DNA from: Pseudoscleropodium purum
Taxonomy: Eukaryota; Streptophyta; Bryopsida; Hypnales; Brachytheciaceae
Direction of reading: 5' to 3'
DNA: 64,000 nt
Assembly: GCA_963969395.1 (NCBI GenBank)
Contig: OZ017797.1
Span: 15,376,001-15,440,000 of the forward strand
Made by a program: the position numbers and the translations under genes
Notes under the pieces: model-generated
What the model was told of the DNA's origin: nothing
The model's input: only the letters and a program-made list of their open reading frames with translations
Databases searched by the model: none
Part shown: positions 37,701 through 48,310 of the stretch, piece by piece
Layout: every line of letters starts with the position of its first letter
Position numbering within the stretch: the stretch's first letter is position 1

Positions 37701-38313
37701 AGTTCTACTTTAAAGCGGGTAATCGAAGCTAACAATGAACGTTGTAATGGCCCCATGCCATATGTTAAACTATCCATCCGCAGGAATTAAAGGCTATAAA
37801 ATAGGTGGCGCAGCAGGAGCTTCATGAAGCCAGAATAAGTAATTAGACCCGTAGCAAATCAAGGTTAGTAGCGGTTCAGAAAGCACGCAAAATTGAAACT
37901 TACAAGCCGGTGACTTCATTCTGAGCACCGTTGCATGTCACCCCTCGCCACGAGCCCGAGCAGACACGGGTCAGCTGCGGATTCCATGACTTCAAAGCAT
38001 TCGGATGCTCCAAGGCTTGCTTGAAAGCCACCATTGCATTCTCTGCAATGAAGCGATGAAGCAATTATATTCATAAGAATGTACGCAATTGGCTCCCGAA
38101 TTGGCTATTCACTGGAATAAATGTATACGTCAGTTTTTATATAATTACCACGGTTTGTAGAAGGCGGCGCCGTTACGTACCTTGGGAGGTGAGATCCCCG
38201 GTGAGATCATCAGCAAATGCAACCGACTTCGCAAGAGGAGCAGCTCCTCCGAAGACACAAAGCACACACACAAGCACCTGCACCAGCTGCAGGGCCCTTG
38301 CCGGTCCACCCAT
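28799..38313 (-). CDS. Secreted leucine-rich-repeat protein with a giant N-glycosylation-sequon/proline repeat domain, 22 exons, about 1093 aa
   Basis: Exons: 38313..38181, 38042..37904, 37598..37562, 37404..37298, 36691..36617, 36484..36428, 35718..35560, 34925..34881, 33904..33830, 33683..33648, 33435..33403, 33229..33182, 33022..32990, 32786..31011, 30859..30818, 30430..30326, 30144..30100, 29876..29802, 29647..29579, 29269..29204, 29074..29012 and 28862..28799. All phases join, nearly all as phase-2 introns. The protein has a signal peptide (residues about 1-33), an LRR N-cap (SGSWRGVTC) and three to four LRRs (LTGSLP type). Small exons each carrying an Asn-X-Ser/Thr-X-Pro-like motif follow, then one 1776-base exon with about 43 sequon repeats (PPNFTFPPLPQF type). 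More LRRs follow (DLSNNAFTGDI, DLSNNMLEGNVP) and a short Cys tail (CLPNSKYCKC). I see no transmembrane segment or kinase, so it should be an extracellular or cell-wall glycoprotein. The 3' end is uncertain: GTAAG follows TGTG at 28813, so either the frame reads on to TAA at 28799 as annotated, or a further intron starts there. The architecture recalls LRR-extensins, but the repeat is not extensin SPPPP. Confidence 0.8.
31011..32786 (-). repeat. 39/48-bp coding minisatellite (PPNFTxPPLPxx repeats) in one exon
   Basis: The exon is built from units of 13 residues (39 bp), interspersed with 16-residue versions (48 bp) that carry an extra TLP. By my count there are about 43 units, nearly every one with an N-F/L/I-T/S sequon. 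A longer-period pattern of three 13-mers plus one 16-mer (55 residues, 165 bp) recurs most regularly between about 31440 and 31800, showing recent higher-order amplification. The frame stays open throughout, so the length is under coding constraint. Confidence 0.9.
35054..35214. mobile_element. Small foldback MITE in an intron of the LRR gene
   Basis: The outer 45 bases are imperfect inverted repeats: 'cctatgacagtccaaatg' near 35068 pairs with 'catttgggctgtcatagg' near 35184, flanked by 'taaggtaa' and 'ttacctta' at the ends. It is about 161 bp and non-coding. It lies in the intron between exons 34925..34881 and 35718..35560. No clear target duplication is seen. Confidence 0.65.
35913..36255. 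mobile_element. PIF/Harbinger-type MITE with TTA target duplication, in an LRR-gene intron
   Basis: The ends are inverted repeats, GGGCCGCTTCACACATGGGC at the left and GAGGCGCTTCACACATGAGC as the reverse complement of the right end. They are flanked on both sides by TTA (35910-35912 and 36256-36258). The 343-bp interior is non-coding and includes a second internal inversion around 'actctcgaccaaagtttggg'. It sits in the intron between exons 36484..36428 and 35718..35560, in more GC-rich DNA than its surroundings. Confidence 0.8.
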
Positions 38314-40554
38314 CTTTCGATCTCACTGCACACCAATATTGATCTATCAACCTCGATCTATATATTCTTACAAATACACTCGCATTCGATCAATTACTTT
38401 CTTAACTAATTCGAGCTACATGACACGGCTTACATCCAAATTTGGAAGTTCAGAAGCAAAATTTGTCCACAGAAGGATATATATTCGCTGACATTGACTA
38501 CCTCTCCGGCCTTGATACCAATCAATCGAGTTAGCTTACCGTAGCAGGTTCCAACTAACTTCACTTGCGATCGATACCAGATCGTTGAATCAACTAATTA
38601 CAGCATAGCACGACAAAAGCAGCGATCAGCAGGAGCTCCATCAAGATTCAATCGTCCCGATTTCCATTGATTTCATTTCCATGGCCAGATCGAAAGCCAG
38701 ATCATTCGAGTTGCTGATTGTCGACAACAAAATTGGTCCAATAACTACTACGGTCTTCAGAAACTCCAATTCTGCAGCTCCATGGTGTCATCAATCGACA
38801 TGGAATTGAAGCTAGAACTGAACTATGTCGATGAGCAGCACCCAATTGCAGGTGCACATATCTGCAAGAATATAATTATTTATATGATTTGTATGGAGAG
38901 GGACGCGGTGCAATTAAGGGTAGTGAGAAGTTAGTGGGAATGAATGGAGATTGAACTGAATTTTGGAACTGGAGGAGTTCGATCGGGAGGGGTGGTTATG
39001 GGAGCAATGCAAGAAGCGCGGCAGGCCACGTCTCCGCCTAACTGCTTTTCCTTAACCGTTTTCTTGGGCTGTCCTGGCGCCCGGACACGCACTGACGGAC
39101 GCCTTCCTTTCCTTTAGGTTTAGACTGATGGGCTGTTGGTGAGTGACACTAACTAAGGTAGGAGGTCCGTAAAGAGACCTTTTTCCAGCTGATCTGTTTG
39201 ACTTCTTGAAAATTATATTTTTCAGTGAATTTTTTTTCTTGAAAGATAAAGGGAATTGGCATCTATCCTAATTCGTTTCATACTTTTTGGATCTTTGTGA
39301 AATTAGTTATGAATTTTGAAGTTGGAATCACAAAAGGCTCAAAAATTAAGTGTCCATTCCCATGATTTGTTCACCATTGGTACATTGACAAATGCCATTG
39401 GTACATTGAAGAAAGCAATATATACCTATGCATTAGAAAACACTTTCTGAGCATGAATTGTTTTAGGTGACCTCCTACCTTAATTGAAGTATCATTTGTT
39501 ATAAGATATGCCACCTTCTTGTAGCCTCCATTCTTATTTGCTCCAAGTTAGAGAGTTGTAGAGGTATCTAGCAATGTATTGGTTGGAGAACGAAGGGGAA
39601 GAGACTTTCCATTAATAGAACCTACCCTAAGAAGTTTGAATAGCTAAATGAGCTAATTCCATGTAGATAGATCCTCTAATAGTGTACCTACTCATTTATT
39701 TTGATTTTTCACAAGTGGAAAAACATACTAGAATTACAAAGTATTAGTAATAAGTGAAACTATATTTTCTTAATGAAGTATGGATTTGTCATCAATGTTT
39801 GAAGCAATCTTCTCTAAAGTTCATAAGTAAGTACCACTAGCTTAGTCTTGATACCAACAATAAATGCATTTATAAGAATCATTTTACTCACCTAAAATTG
39901 TCATTATATTTTCTTCAAATAGTCACTATGTTGAGGTGTTGAAATATAGTAATTATTCACCAATTATAGAAAAGTGCCATTTAGGTGGCCATACTTGGCT
40001 CACATAGATAATGCTTCTTTGGGGACTATGATTATTGGATCTTCAATTCTAGTTTGGATACCTTGAAGACTATTATATAATGTTATGAATGGTTACATTC
40101 TGTGATATCTTGTTTAAAATCCAAAATTCATATGCTAACTCCATCATGACTATGAAGTCACTCCTTAAGCATTACTTTGCATTACTTTGTACCCTACAAA
40201 TGGCATTGTTACATCTCAAAAATCCCCATTGCATCATTTACTCAAACAAGACTCATGTAAGCAATTTACATTGTCATAATAGAATAATGGAGACATTCCT
40301 AAAGTGTGTGTCTATAATAGTCTAATGTCTTACTTTATAGGCAATGCTAAAATAAATACAAATCTATTCTAATGGTAAAAAATCCCACTCTTGAAAAGAA
40401 AACATCCTTAGAAAATTCCACTACATTTCTAGAATCTATAGTTTTGTATTTTGTACACAATCATTTGATTGAATACCTTTTACATGTCAAATTGCAAATT
40501 CATTTTGTTGACCAACTTCCATATATCTAGTTGAAAACACATGTGTGAAACCAT
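38314..40554. other. LRR-gene upstream region and AT-rich intergenic DNA
   Basis: 38314-39130 has near-balanced base composition and should contain the promoter and 5' leader of the minus-strand LRR gene. I could not pick a single TATA or leader exon. From 39170 the sequence is AT-rich without coding features. Confidence 0.45.
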
Positions 40555-40860
40555 TTTAACTCCTAAAGGACTAAACAATGATTTTTGCAATATAGCAATT
40601 TCAAGCAACTCACTACAAACAAATTTTTTTTTTCTATTAGAATTTTCACACAACTTGTAGTCAAAGAGTAGCTTTAAGGTGCAACAATTTTCATAACTTT
40701 TGACTATATGTTTAAAAAATTATTGCATGATATGTAGTTTCTATTGCTTAGCAAGAAGCCTAAAAAAATCACTTTAAAAAAAAAAAAAATTTTGAAATTG
40801 GTTTTCAAGATTTATAAATATGTGGAAAGCTTTGAATCATTCCATTTTGATTAACCCCTA
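40555..40860. repeat. Dispersed repeat related to 51865-52060 plus partial inverted-repeat-family arm
   Basis: 'aactcctaaaggactaaaca...tttttgcaatatagc' and 'agtagcttt(a/t)aggtgcaa' recur at about 51865-52000. The following 'ctttgaatcattccattttg' (about 40830) matches the left arm of the 5343-8862 element. This is therefore a composite of old repeats. Confidence 0.55.
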
Positions 40861-40957
40861 GAAGACTGAGCTGCATTTTTTTGCAAAATAGAAATTTTAG
40901 GCAAGTGCTTGTGGCTAGATATTTCTATGTTTTTGGCCTAAAATTGGTTTATAGATT

Positions 40958-41012
<55 letters not shown>
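40958..41012. repeat. (GA)n microsatellite
   Basis: A run of GA units with one early AAAG interruption. A short plus-strand open frame encoding Arg-Glu runs crosses it and is an artefact of the repeat. Confidence 0.97.
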
Positions 41013-41014
<2 letters not shown>

Positions 41015-43609
41015 TTTTCAATCTTTTCACCTTGATTTAGGGCATTTTCTAGCAAATCAATTTTCGCTCAATTTTGATGCAAGTTCACAAAATGTAACAA
41101 CATCAACATGAGATATCATTGCAAATAATTAAACCTTTTTTCACAAAATACTCTCATATCAAACCTTTGTGCATCATGACTTGGTTAGGAAGGAGGGGGG
41201 GTACAATATCTGTAGTACTCTATATTGGATGGAATACCAATAGCATAGATTTATGGTAATGAGTATGAATATAGAAGCAAATCTAGCAAACATGATGAAG
41301 GATGATTAGTAAGTTCCTAAACTTCAAATATGATCAAGAACATTAGCTTCAATTTTTGAATCCTAGTACCTCATATTTCACAAAACAAGTGAATATGGCA
41401 TTGTAGACATAGAAAGTAAGAAAATAAATTGCCGTGATTGTTGAGCTACTCTCCAATCTTAGGAAGTCACGCCTCACCTGTGTCTATGTCAACCCCAACA
41501 AAACACATTGTGTCAAAGGACATACAACATGTATCTTAAGCATGGTTTCATGTTGTTATCCAAAGCAAAGATTGTAGTGTAAAAATTTCAATAGAAAGTC
41601 TCAATTGCATAGCAAATAGAAATATAATATAACATTGTACATAGATATTAGCTTCACATTTCCACATATAATACACAAATCTTAGAACCTAAGTGGTTAT
41701 TTCAGTATCCATGGTACAGGGATGTGAAGTTGAGGATGATGCAGCTCCAGGCTAAGCAGGTGCAGAAGAGGACTATCTTCACGCATGCAAGTGACAATAA
41801 GGAGATGAAGACAAGCCAAAGATCGCTAGGTCATCTTCCAAGTACAAATGTTGGAGTTGAAGTTAGAGTGTCAACAAGGCAGCTTAAAATGCACCAATTT
41901 TGACACAATCACTTTGGATTCCATACCTAGGTCCTATTACCCGTTTACAATGCATTGTTGCATGTACAAGGGATCTTGTCCAATACCTAGAGTCAAATCA
42001 ACATTTTGGATATTTCACAAGTTATCTCTGAGCTATCTATAGCTTCAACTCCCAACTTTTGCATGGTATCAATCATATTTTGCTCTTTTGAGCACAATGT
42101 GGAGAATTATTTCAAGCCCTTATGGAACTTCAGATATTTGCACATGGTAGTAAAATCATATAGATTTATGTGAAACATATAAAGAAATAAATGAGCCAAG
42201 CAATTTTTTGACTTTGCTTTTATTATGTATACACCATTTGTGTAAGCTTGACTACTTGTAGATGAGAGAGAGGGAGAGAGAGAAGACAGTTACAAAACAT
42301 CCGAGTATAGGGCACTTTCTAAACAATTTATGATTCATTTTGAAGTATAACACAACAAACACCTTCCAACAATCACAAGTAGATTGACGCTTGCTGATCC
42401 TTTCCAATAGTAAGCAAAATATACAAGATTTATTGGAGTCCGAATCATAAGTATCATCCTAGTAACAACTGCAAACTCAAGAGATGGAACAGAGGTCTTG
42501 GTGTTGGAAGGATACACTTTCATGTTCACCACAACCATATTTATTATAAGGAACATTTCTCAATTTAGTCTGTAGATGGAGCAAGTTTAGAGAAATGTAG
42601 CTTTAGAGGACAAATGTAAGCAACAAGAATATTGGTCAAGAAATTTTTGGTAATGCGTGGAAAAAGTTCATAATCAAGAAGACAACAACTCTGTAGTGAA
42701 CTAGAGCCTTAGGCACTTGGGAAAACATTTTTCGTAAAGTATCAGAAGTAGCTTCCGATGCTCAGTTCAAAGCGGAATAATCTCACTTGTGCCCATGCAT
42801 CCCAATACACAAGAAGTTTGTTAGCATATGTACACAAGGTGTCTTCAATTAAACCCCAATTGTTATCCTTTGCACAAATTGAACAAACAAAGCAATGTAA
42901 ACATGTAGCAACATTTCAAAATTCACAATAAAACCTGTCCCGTGTTTGTAGCATCGCTTGTCATGGTGGATCAATACTATTGTAAATCCCCTTCACGCTT
43001 TTAATTTCCTTCAACTGCGGCATTGAACTCAAATCGCATCAAGTCGCTCTTGGGTTGCCCAAAGCAAGGCAGCACAGTGTGAGTAGAGCACAAAACGTTC
43101 ACTATTGAGAAGTGTAGTTTACGGAGTATGATAACCCAACGAAAACATCAGTAGTAGCATAGCAGTATGACAACCTGAATTTGAGCATGTGTAAGATAGA
43201 TGAAACATTGATTTTGAAAATTCAATGACTATTCATGAATGATTTAGGAAGGAAAATGGCACCAAGTTCGGGTGATGATGGAGCTTGTGGTTGTGGGTGA
43301 CCATTGTGGTACTCAGGATGGTAGTACAGTACTCATAATATTGAGTCTATTGTACCCCTGCCAAGTGCAAGAATAAAAACCCAAAAACGGAGTCAATTCT
43401 TGGAATGTATGTTTGATTAGGCACGTAGTGAGTAGGTACCAATCCATATTAGGTATTTCTTATAAAATCTATTCAAGTCCGAATGTCTTTTGAGATCAAC
43501 CTAGTGGTAGTTTTTTGTGAGAGAAATGAAACGATTTCATCTTCATAAAACTCATCATAATATGCCAAGATCATCAAACTAGTTCATAATGGCTTATTCA
43601 TGGTTAGGT
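41013..43609. other. Intergenic DNA, unrecognised
   Basis: The parts at about 41690-41860 and 42740-43150 are less AT-rich than their surroundings and might be decayed gene fragments. No frame longer than 75 codons shows recognisable features. Nothing can be annotated with support. Confidence 0.35.
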
Positions 43610-44240
43610 GTGGAGGGAGGGATTTGAATCATTCCATTTTGATCAATGAGTCAAAAGTTATGAGGAGTTTTAGTTTGGGGGTAGTTATGGATTTTCTACT
43701 CCAAAATAAAATTTGAAGTCTTTTATTGAATTCAATTTTCAATATTTTTGGAAAAAAAATAAAACCATTATATGAAATTTTTTTAATTAAATCATTATAA
43801 CTTTTGGAATTAGCATATTTCAATTCCATAAATAAATTGTTAACAATTTAGTATTTTTAATCATTTTCTACATCATTTTACTTACTATGTTTTTCCTATA
43901 TGTTGTACACTTTCAAATGGTCTAAAATTTTTCAAACATATAGCTAACATGCATTGAAGAATGAATCCAAAGAAGGAACACCATTTTGAACAATTTTTCA
44001 TACAAATGTGGCCTTGTGAAGTGCAACTGCTTGGTTTTTGGCAAGGACAAAAAAATGATTTTTGTCACTTCAAATGCTAATATTTTGCAATCTACATGGT
44101 GGAAATTTCTGAAATTTTTTCCATGTTTTTAAAAACTAGTGTACCACAAGATCCTATGGTTATATGTGCTCAAAGAAGTTTTTTTTTCTAAAATTTCAAA
44201 CTTGTAAAAGAAATAGGAGTTTAGGAGCATTTTTGGCAAT
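43610..44240 (+). repeat. Solo left arm of the long inverted-repeat element family
   Basis: Collinear with about 5490-6130. Shared words include 'ttgaatcattccattttgat', 'aagttatgaggagttttagtttgggggtag' in shortened form, 'caatctac(a/t)tgg', 'caagatccta' and the closing 'aggagttt(a/g)ggagca'. The right arm is absent nearby. Confidence 0.6.
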
Positions 44241-47189
44241 AACACTAGCATGTGAGCGTGTAAGCGTGAGCCTATGAGCGGTGAGCAGGGATTGTGTAAG
44301 CCAAGAGTTTAGAAATTTATAACATAATGTAATTTCTAATTTTTTTTAATTACTGAAAAGACTGATGTTTTTTCATTAAAATTTATTATATTTAGAAAAT
44401 ATGACCTATTACCATGGGACCCATGACCATGGATTTTAGATCTAGAAGCTTGGAAGATTGGTGCTATTGCATGTTTTGAAATTCATATCATGTTTTAAGA
44501 AGTCGTCCCAAGGTGGCCTAATCAAATGAGAGTACAAATAATTTAAAGGCAATTCTAAGGATGAAAAGAAGACAAATTCAATGAAAATATTATAGGATGT
44601 AGAATATTGTGTACATAATAAAATATTCTTATATTATAGCAAGGAATGCATGTTGGAATATGAATATAAGATTTTGCTACTTGAATGTAGGAATTTTGAA
44701 GATTATATATTGATACTACATATCTACTTTATATCATGCTAATATTTGTCAATCAACTTGCTCATTTGCACATCTTGATGATTTCAACAACAATAAGCAG
44801 TTGCTTAACTTCATCCAAATTAAGAATAAGAGTGTGGATGAACATGTCTACCTCATACTCTAGTTTGCAGAAGTAATGAAAGATGTAATAAAGGTATTTT
44901 GTAGTTTTTGTAAATGCCACACTTTCCAATGGAAGTTCCATTTATACTTCTATAATAAAGACAAATATGAAATGAAAAATTGCAAAGTATAATATGATGA
45001 ACTTCTTTGTTAAGGTCAATCCCAAATGAAAGCGTAATAATAGCACTAAGTCTAGGGCAAAAACGGAAGTTCACTTTAGTCATACTTGTAGTAATATTCC
45101 TTGCACTTTTTTGTTGATTGTGGTGATTTTCAATAGGTGTTGTATTGCTTTGGCAAACTTGCTTGCGATTCCAAATGGAGGAGATTCTAGTCAAGAATGA
45201 GTTGACAACACATAATACCTCAAATAAAGTGATTAAACATCAAGGTGACATCGGATTGGTAGACTATAGGCAAAATCCAACTTCTTGAAGCTTAATGATT
45301 TGAGTACAAGTAAGATTGGTATGAGTAAGAACATGCTAGACTTTGGAGATCTCTAGTTGGATAAGAATATGGAAAAACTTAGGTTTCATGATGTATTGTG
45401 CAATTTGGTTGTGCAAAACCAAAAATTGGTTAAGTTAGAATTGTCATATTCTTATTCTCACACTTCTATCCTTTGTAAGTAGCAGCAACAATAGATTTTT
45501 TATGTCTAACAATCAATATCTTGCATTTGACATGTATGCACTTTTGTATGGTATGATATTGTTTTCTTGATTTATATGAAATTCTCACTATGTGGCATTC
45601 TAGTGTACCACAATTTGTTTCTTCTAGAGATTAGGTATAGGGCATAACCGTGTTAAAGTCTTCAAATGTACAATTTAGAGTTGCATTCTAGTAATAACCA
45701 ATGAGTTTGAATTCAAGGATGAGAGAAGTTAACCTTCTTGGGGTGATGAGAATCTTCTTTGAATCGATCAAAAGATCTAGTTTCTTTTTGTTGAACCCGA
45801 ATACCTTTTCCATCTCTAAATGCGGAATTCAAGTGTAAATGTCTTATGTTCTAGGCATCTCATTGAGGGCATTTGCGATTTTCTTTTTACCTCTACATGC
45901 CATAATTCTCTTCAATTTCAAACCCTTTTTAGAAAGACCTTTTTCTAGAAGGGCCCCCACAAAGGTAAGCCATATATTTGGTCATGTGCATAAAGGCTCA
46001 AACCCAATCATCACATGTGGCAATTAACATATTAGATCTACATTTTCTAGAAGTTTGCATTCATTTGTAGTGCATTGTTTCTTTGAGGTTGTACACTGTG
46101 ATATCTTCTAGTTCTTCTATTCTCAATTTTTGCAAAGAATAATGATGAATGAAGTCATTATTCAAATAGTTTGTAATTTAGAGTTTAGAATAAAAAATAG
46201 AAAAAAATATATTATAGGTAATACCATTTCTATAATTCCACCCCACTAACATATCAAAAGTACCAAAATATGATCCAATCTTCCAATAAGTTCATGAATT
46301 GTTAGTTTTAATGCAACATTAGAGGAGCACTACCAAGCTTTGATTTCTAAATATATCTTGTTTGCTTCAGACATTTATATTGCACGCTTGTATTGCATGT
46401 AGAGTCAGATATGTTAATTCAAGAATTCTTTGTTGATTAGATCCTTTGTGTACTTGTGCATATTTGTTGCCTAATGGAACAAGGAAGTCTTTTCATAGTT
46501 TACTATTGAAAATACACAATGTAAATTGTATAAAAGTTGGCTTGAGCACTATCACATATGAATCCTTTGAAGGTTGGATCTAACACCCCTTTTTCTACAA
46601 TGACCTACAATAATGCCAAAAATGAGCTAGCTTTCACTACTTTAAGTAATCTACACATCACAAACAACAATAGTCATAACTTTGCAATAAGTAGAATCAT
46701 AAACGTGACAAGTAATAATTGTCCATGATTTCACCCTCTTCACATGATCAAATATGACAAAGCAATTCTCAAAGTCACCACTTGGTTGCATCCGTCATAT
46801 GATTGATTTCACTCCCAAGTCCATTGACAATCATTTTAAACAAATACCATATTTAGATAGCAAATTTAGGTTAATTATATTAAAAACAAGTGCCAATTTT
46901 TTTTTGTTCAATCTAGGACCAAACATCTAAATTTACAAAAAAAATATAAAGATGGTTTGTCAAAAATCAAAAGAATCCAATAACAATTCATCTAACCATA
47001 TATTAAATATCATTTGATCATCTACTATTAGGATTTACATGTAATGAGATTGAAGGATTGAGAGATTGTTTTTACAATGAAATCCATTGTCATGAATCTT
47101 TAAAGGGTATGGAACAATTTGAAGATGAGAGCTTGACTACTCATTGCCAAAACACAAGAATTGTGTTCAATGTAAAACTTTAGACTTCA
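44241..47189. other. AT-rich intergenic DNA with possible retroelement debris
   Basis: Around 44810-44880 a broken plus-strand frame reads like NFIQIKNKSVDEHVY, faintly reminiscent of plant retrotransposon gag proteins, but it is too short and interrupted to annotate. No intact gene is visible. Confidence 0.35.
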
Positions 47190-47660
47190 TTTTTACACAA
47201 TGGAACGATTTTTTTCAAAAAAGTTTGAATTGAGAATCAAGCTCAATTACATCCAAAATATCTTTTGTGATTTTGAATCTTTCAAAGAAAGTTATGGACA
47301 AAAATTTAGAGAAAATGTTTGAAAATGTCAAAGAAATTGTCCCTTCTAACCCCTCTCTCAATTTTGTCCATAACTTTCTTTTAGAAACTTGGAATCTCAA
47401 ACAAATTTTTAGAAATTTAATTTCCAAACTTTTCTTAGTTCAAAGTTTAAAAAAAAGTTATTTTACTATGAAAAAATGAGGTCCAAAGTTCTATATTGAA
47501 CACAATTCCTATTTTTAACTTAACTGGGTATGAGTGATTGAGCTCCTAGTAATCCTAATTTACATATTTCACATGGGTTATTTTACCTCCTAGGCTCCTA
47601 CCAACCCACTTGTGTAAAGATCTTATCTTTTCTCCTAGGATCATTCAAAATTAATGGCTT
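47190..47660 (-). repeat. Palindrome-containing dispersed repeat, copy 2 (inverted relative to 9980-10450)
   Basis: 47460-47650 is the reverse complement counterpart of 10020-10210. The hairpin arms are here at about 47255-47310 ('aaagaaagttatggacaaaa') and 47355-47405 ('ttttgtccataactttcttt'), an almost perfect stem. Confidence 0.7.
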
Positions 47661-47693
47661 TTGAATCTATGTGGTCAAAACATGAAATTTTTT

Positions 47694-48310
47694 GGGGCCT
47701 TCTTAAACTCTAGCTACTAATGGCTATGGTTTTAGAGATTCAAATTTGTTTTCAATATATGCAAGAATTAGTCAATTGCTAAAATATTTTGGGCCTTCCT
47801 AGACCCCCCTAGCCGTTAACGACTATGATTTGGAAGATTCAAATTTGCTTCCAATATATACAAAAATTAGTCAAATGTTGAAGAATTTCGAGCCTCCCTA
47901 GACATCCAACCATTAATGGCTACAGTTTTGGAGATTCAAATTTGTTTTTAGCATATGCAAGAATTATTCAAATGTTGAAATTTTGTAGATCCTTCTAGAC
48001 CTCTAGCTACTAATGGCTACAATTTTGAGGATTCAAATTGGTTTCTAGCATATGCAAAAATTAATCAAATGTTGAAAAGTTTTGGGCCTTCCTAGACCTC
48101 CAGCCATTAATAGCTATGGTTTGGAGGATTCAAATTTGTTTGTTGTATATGCAAGAATTAGTCAAATACTGAAAAATTTTGGGCCCTTCTAGACTCCCAG
48201 TCGTTAATGGCTATAATTTAAGGGATTCTTATTTGCTTAAAACATATGCTAAAATTTGGTCAAATACTAAAAATTCTAAGCTTTTATAGTGCATAGCCAT
48301 TAACACTACT
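47694..48310. repeat. 97-bp tandem array, about 6.3 copies
   Basis: Successive units start with 'gggccttcctaga'-like sequence near 47694, 47790, 47889, 47988, 48084 and 48181, with a partial one at 48278. Each contains '(c/t)taatggcta', 'gattcaaatttg' and 'atgcaa(a/g)aatta(g)tcaaat'. The spacing is 96-99 bp. Units are diverged, so the array is not recent. It abuts the palindromic repeat. Confidence 0.85.

Noticed and set aside
40881..41111. 76-codon frame with an Arg-Glu run
   Set aside because: The run is simply the translated GA microsatellite.
44780..45194. Possible retrotransposon gag fragment and a 113-codon minus frame
   Set aside because: The similarity is a few residues with stops between them. 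No protease, integrase or reverse-transcriptase motif is nearby and no LTRs were found.
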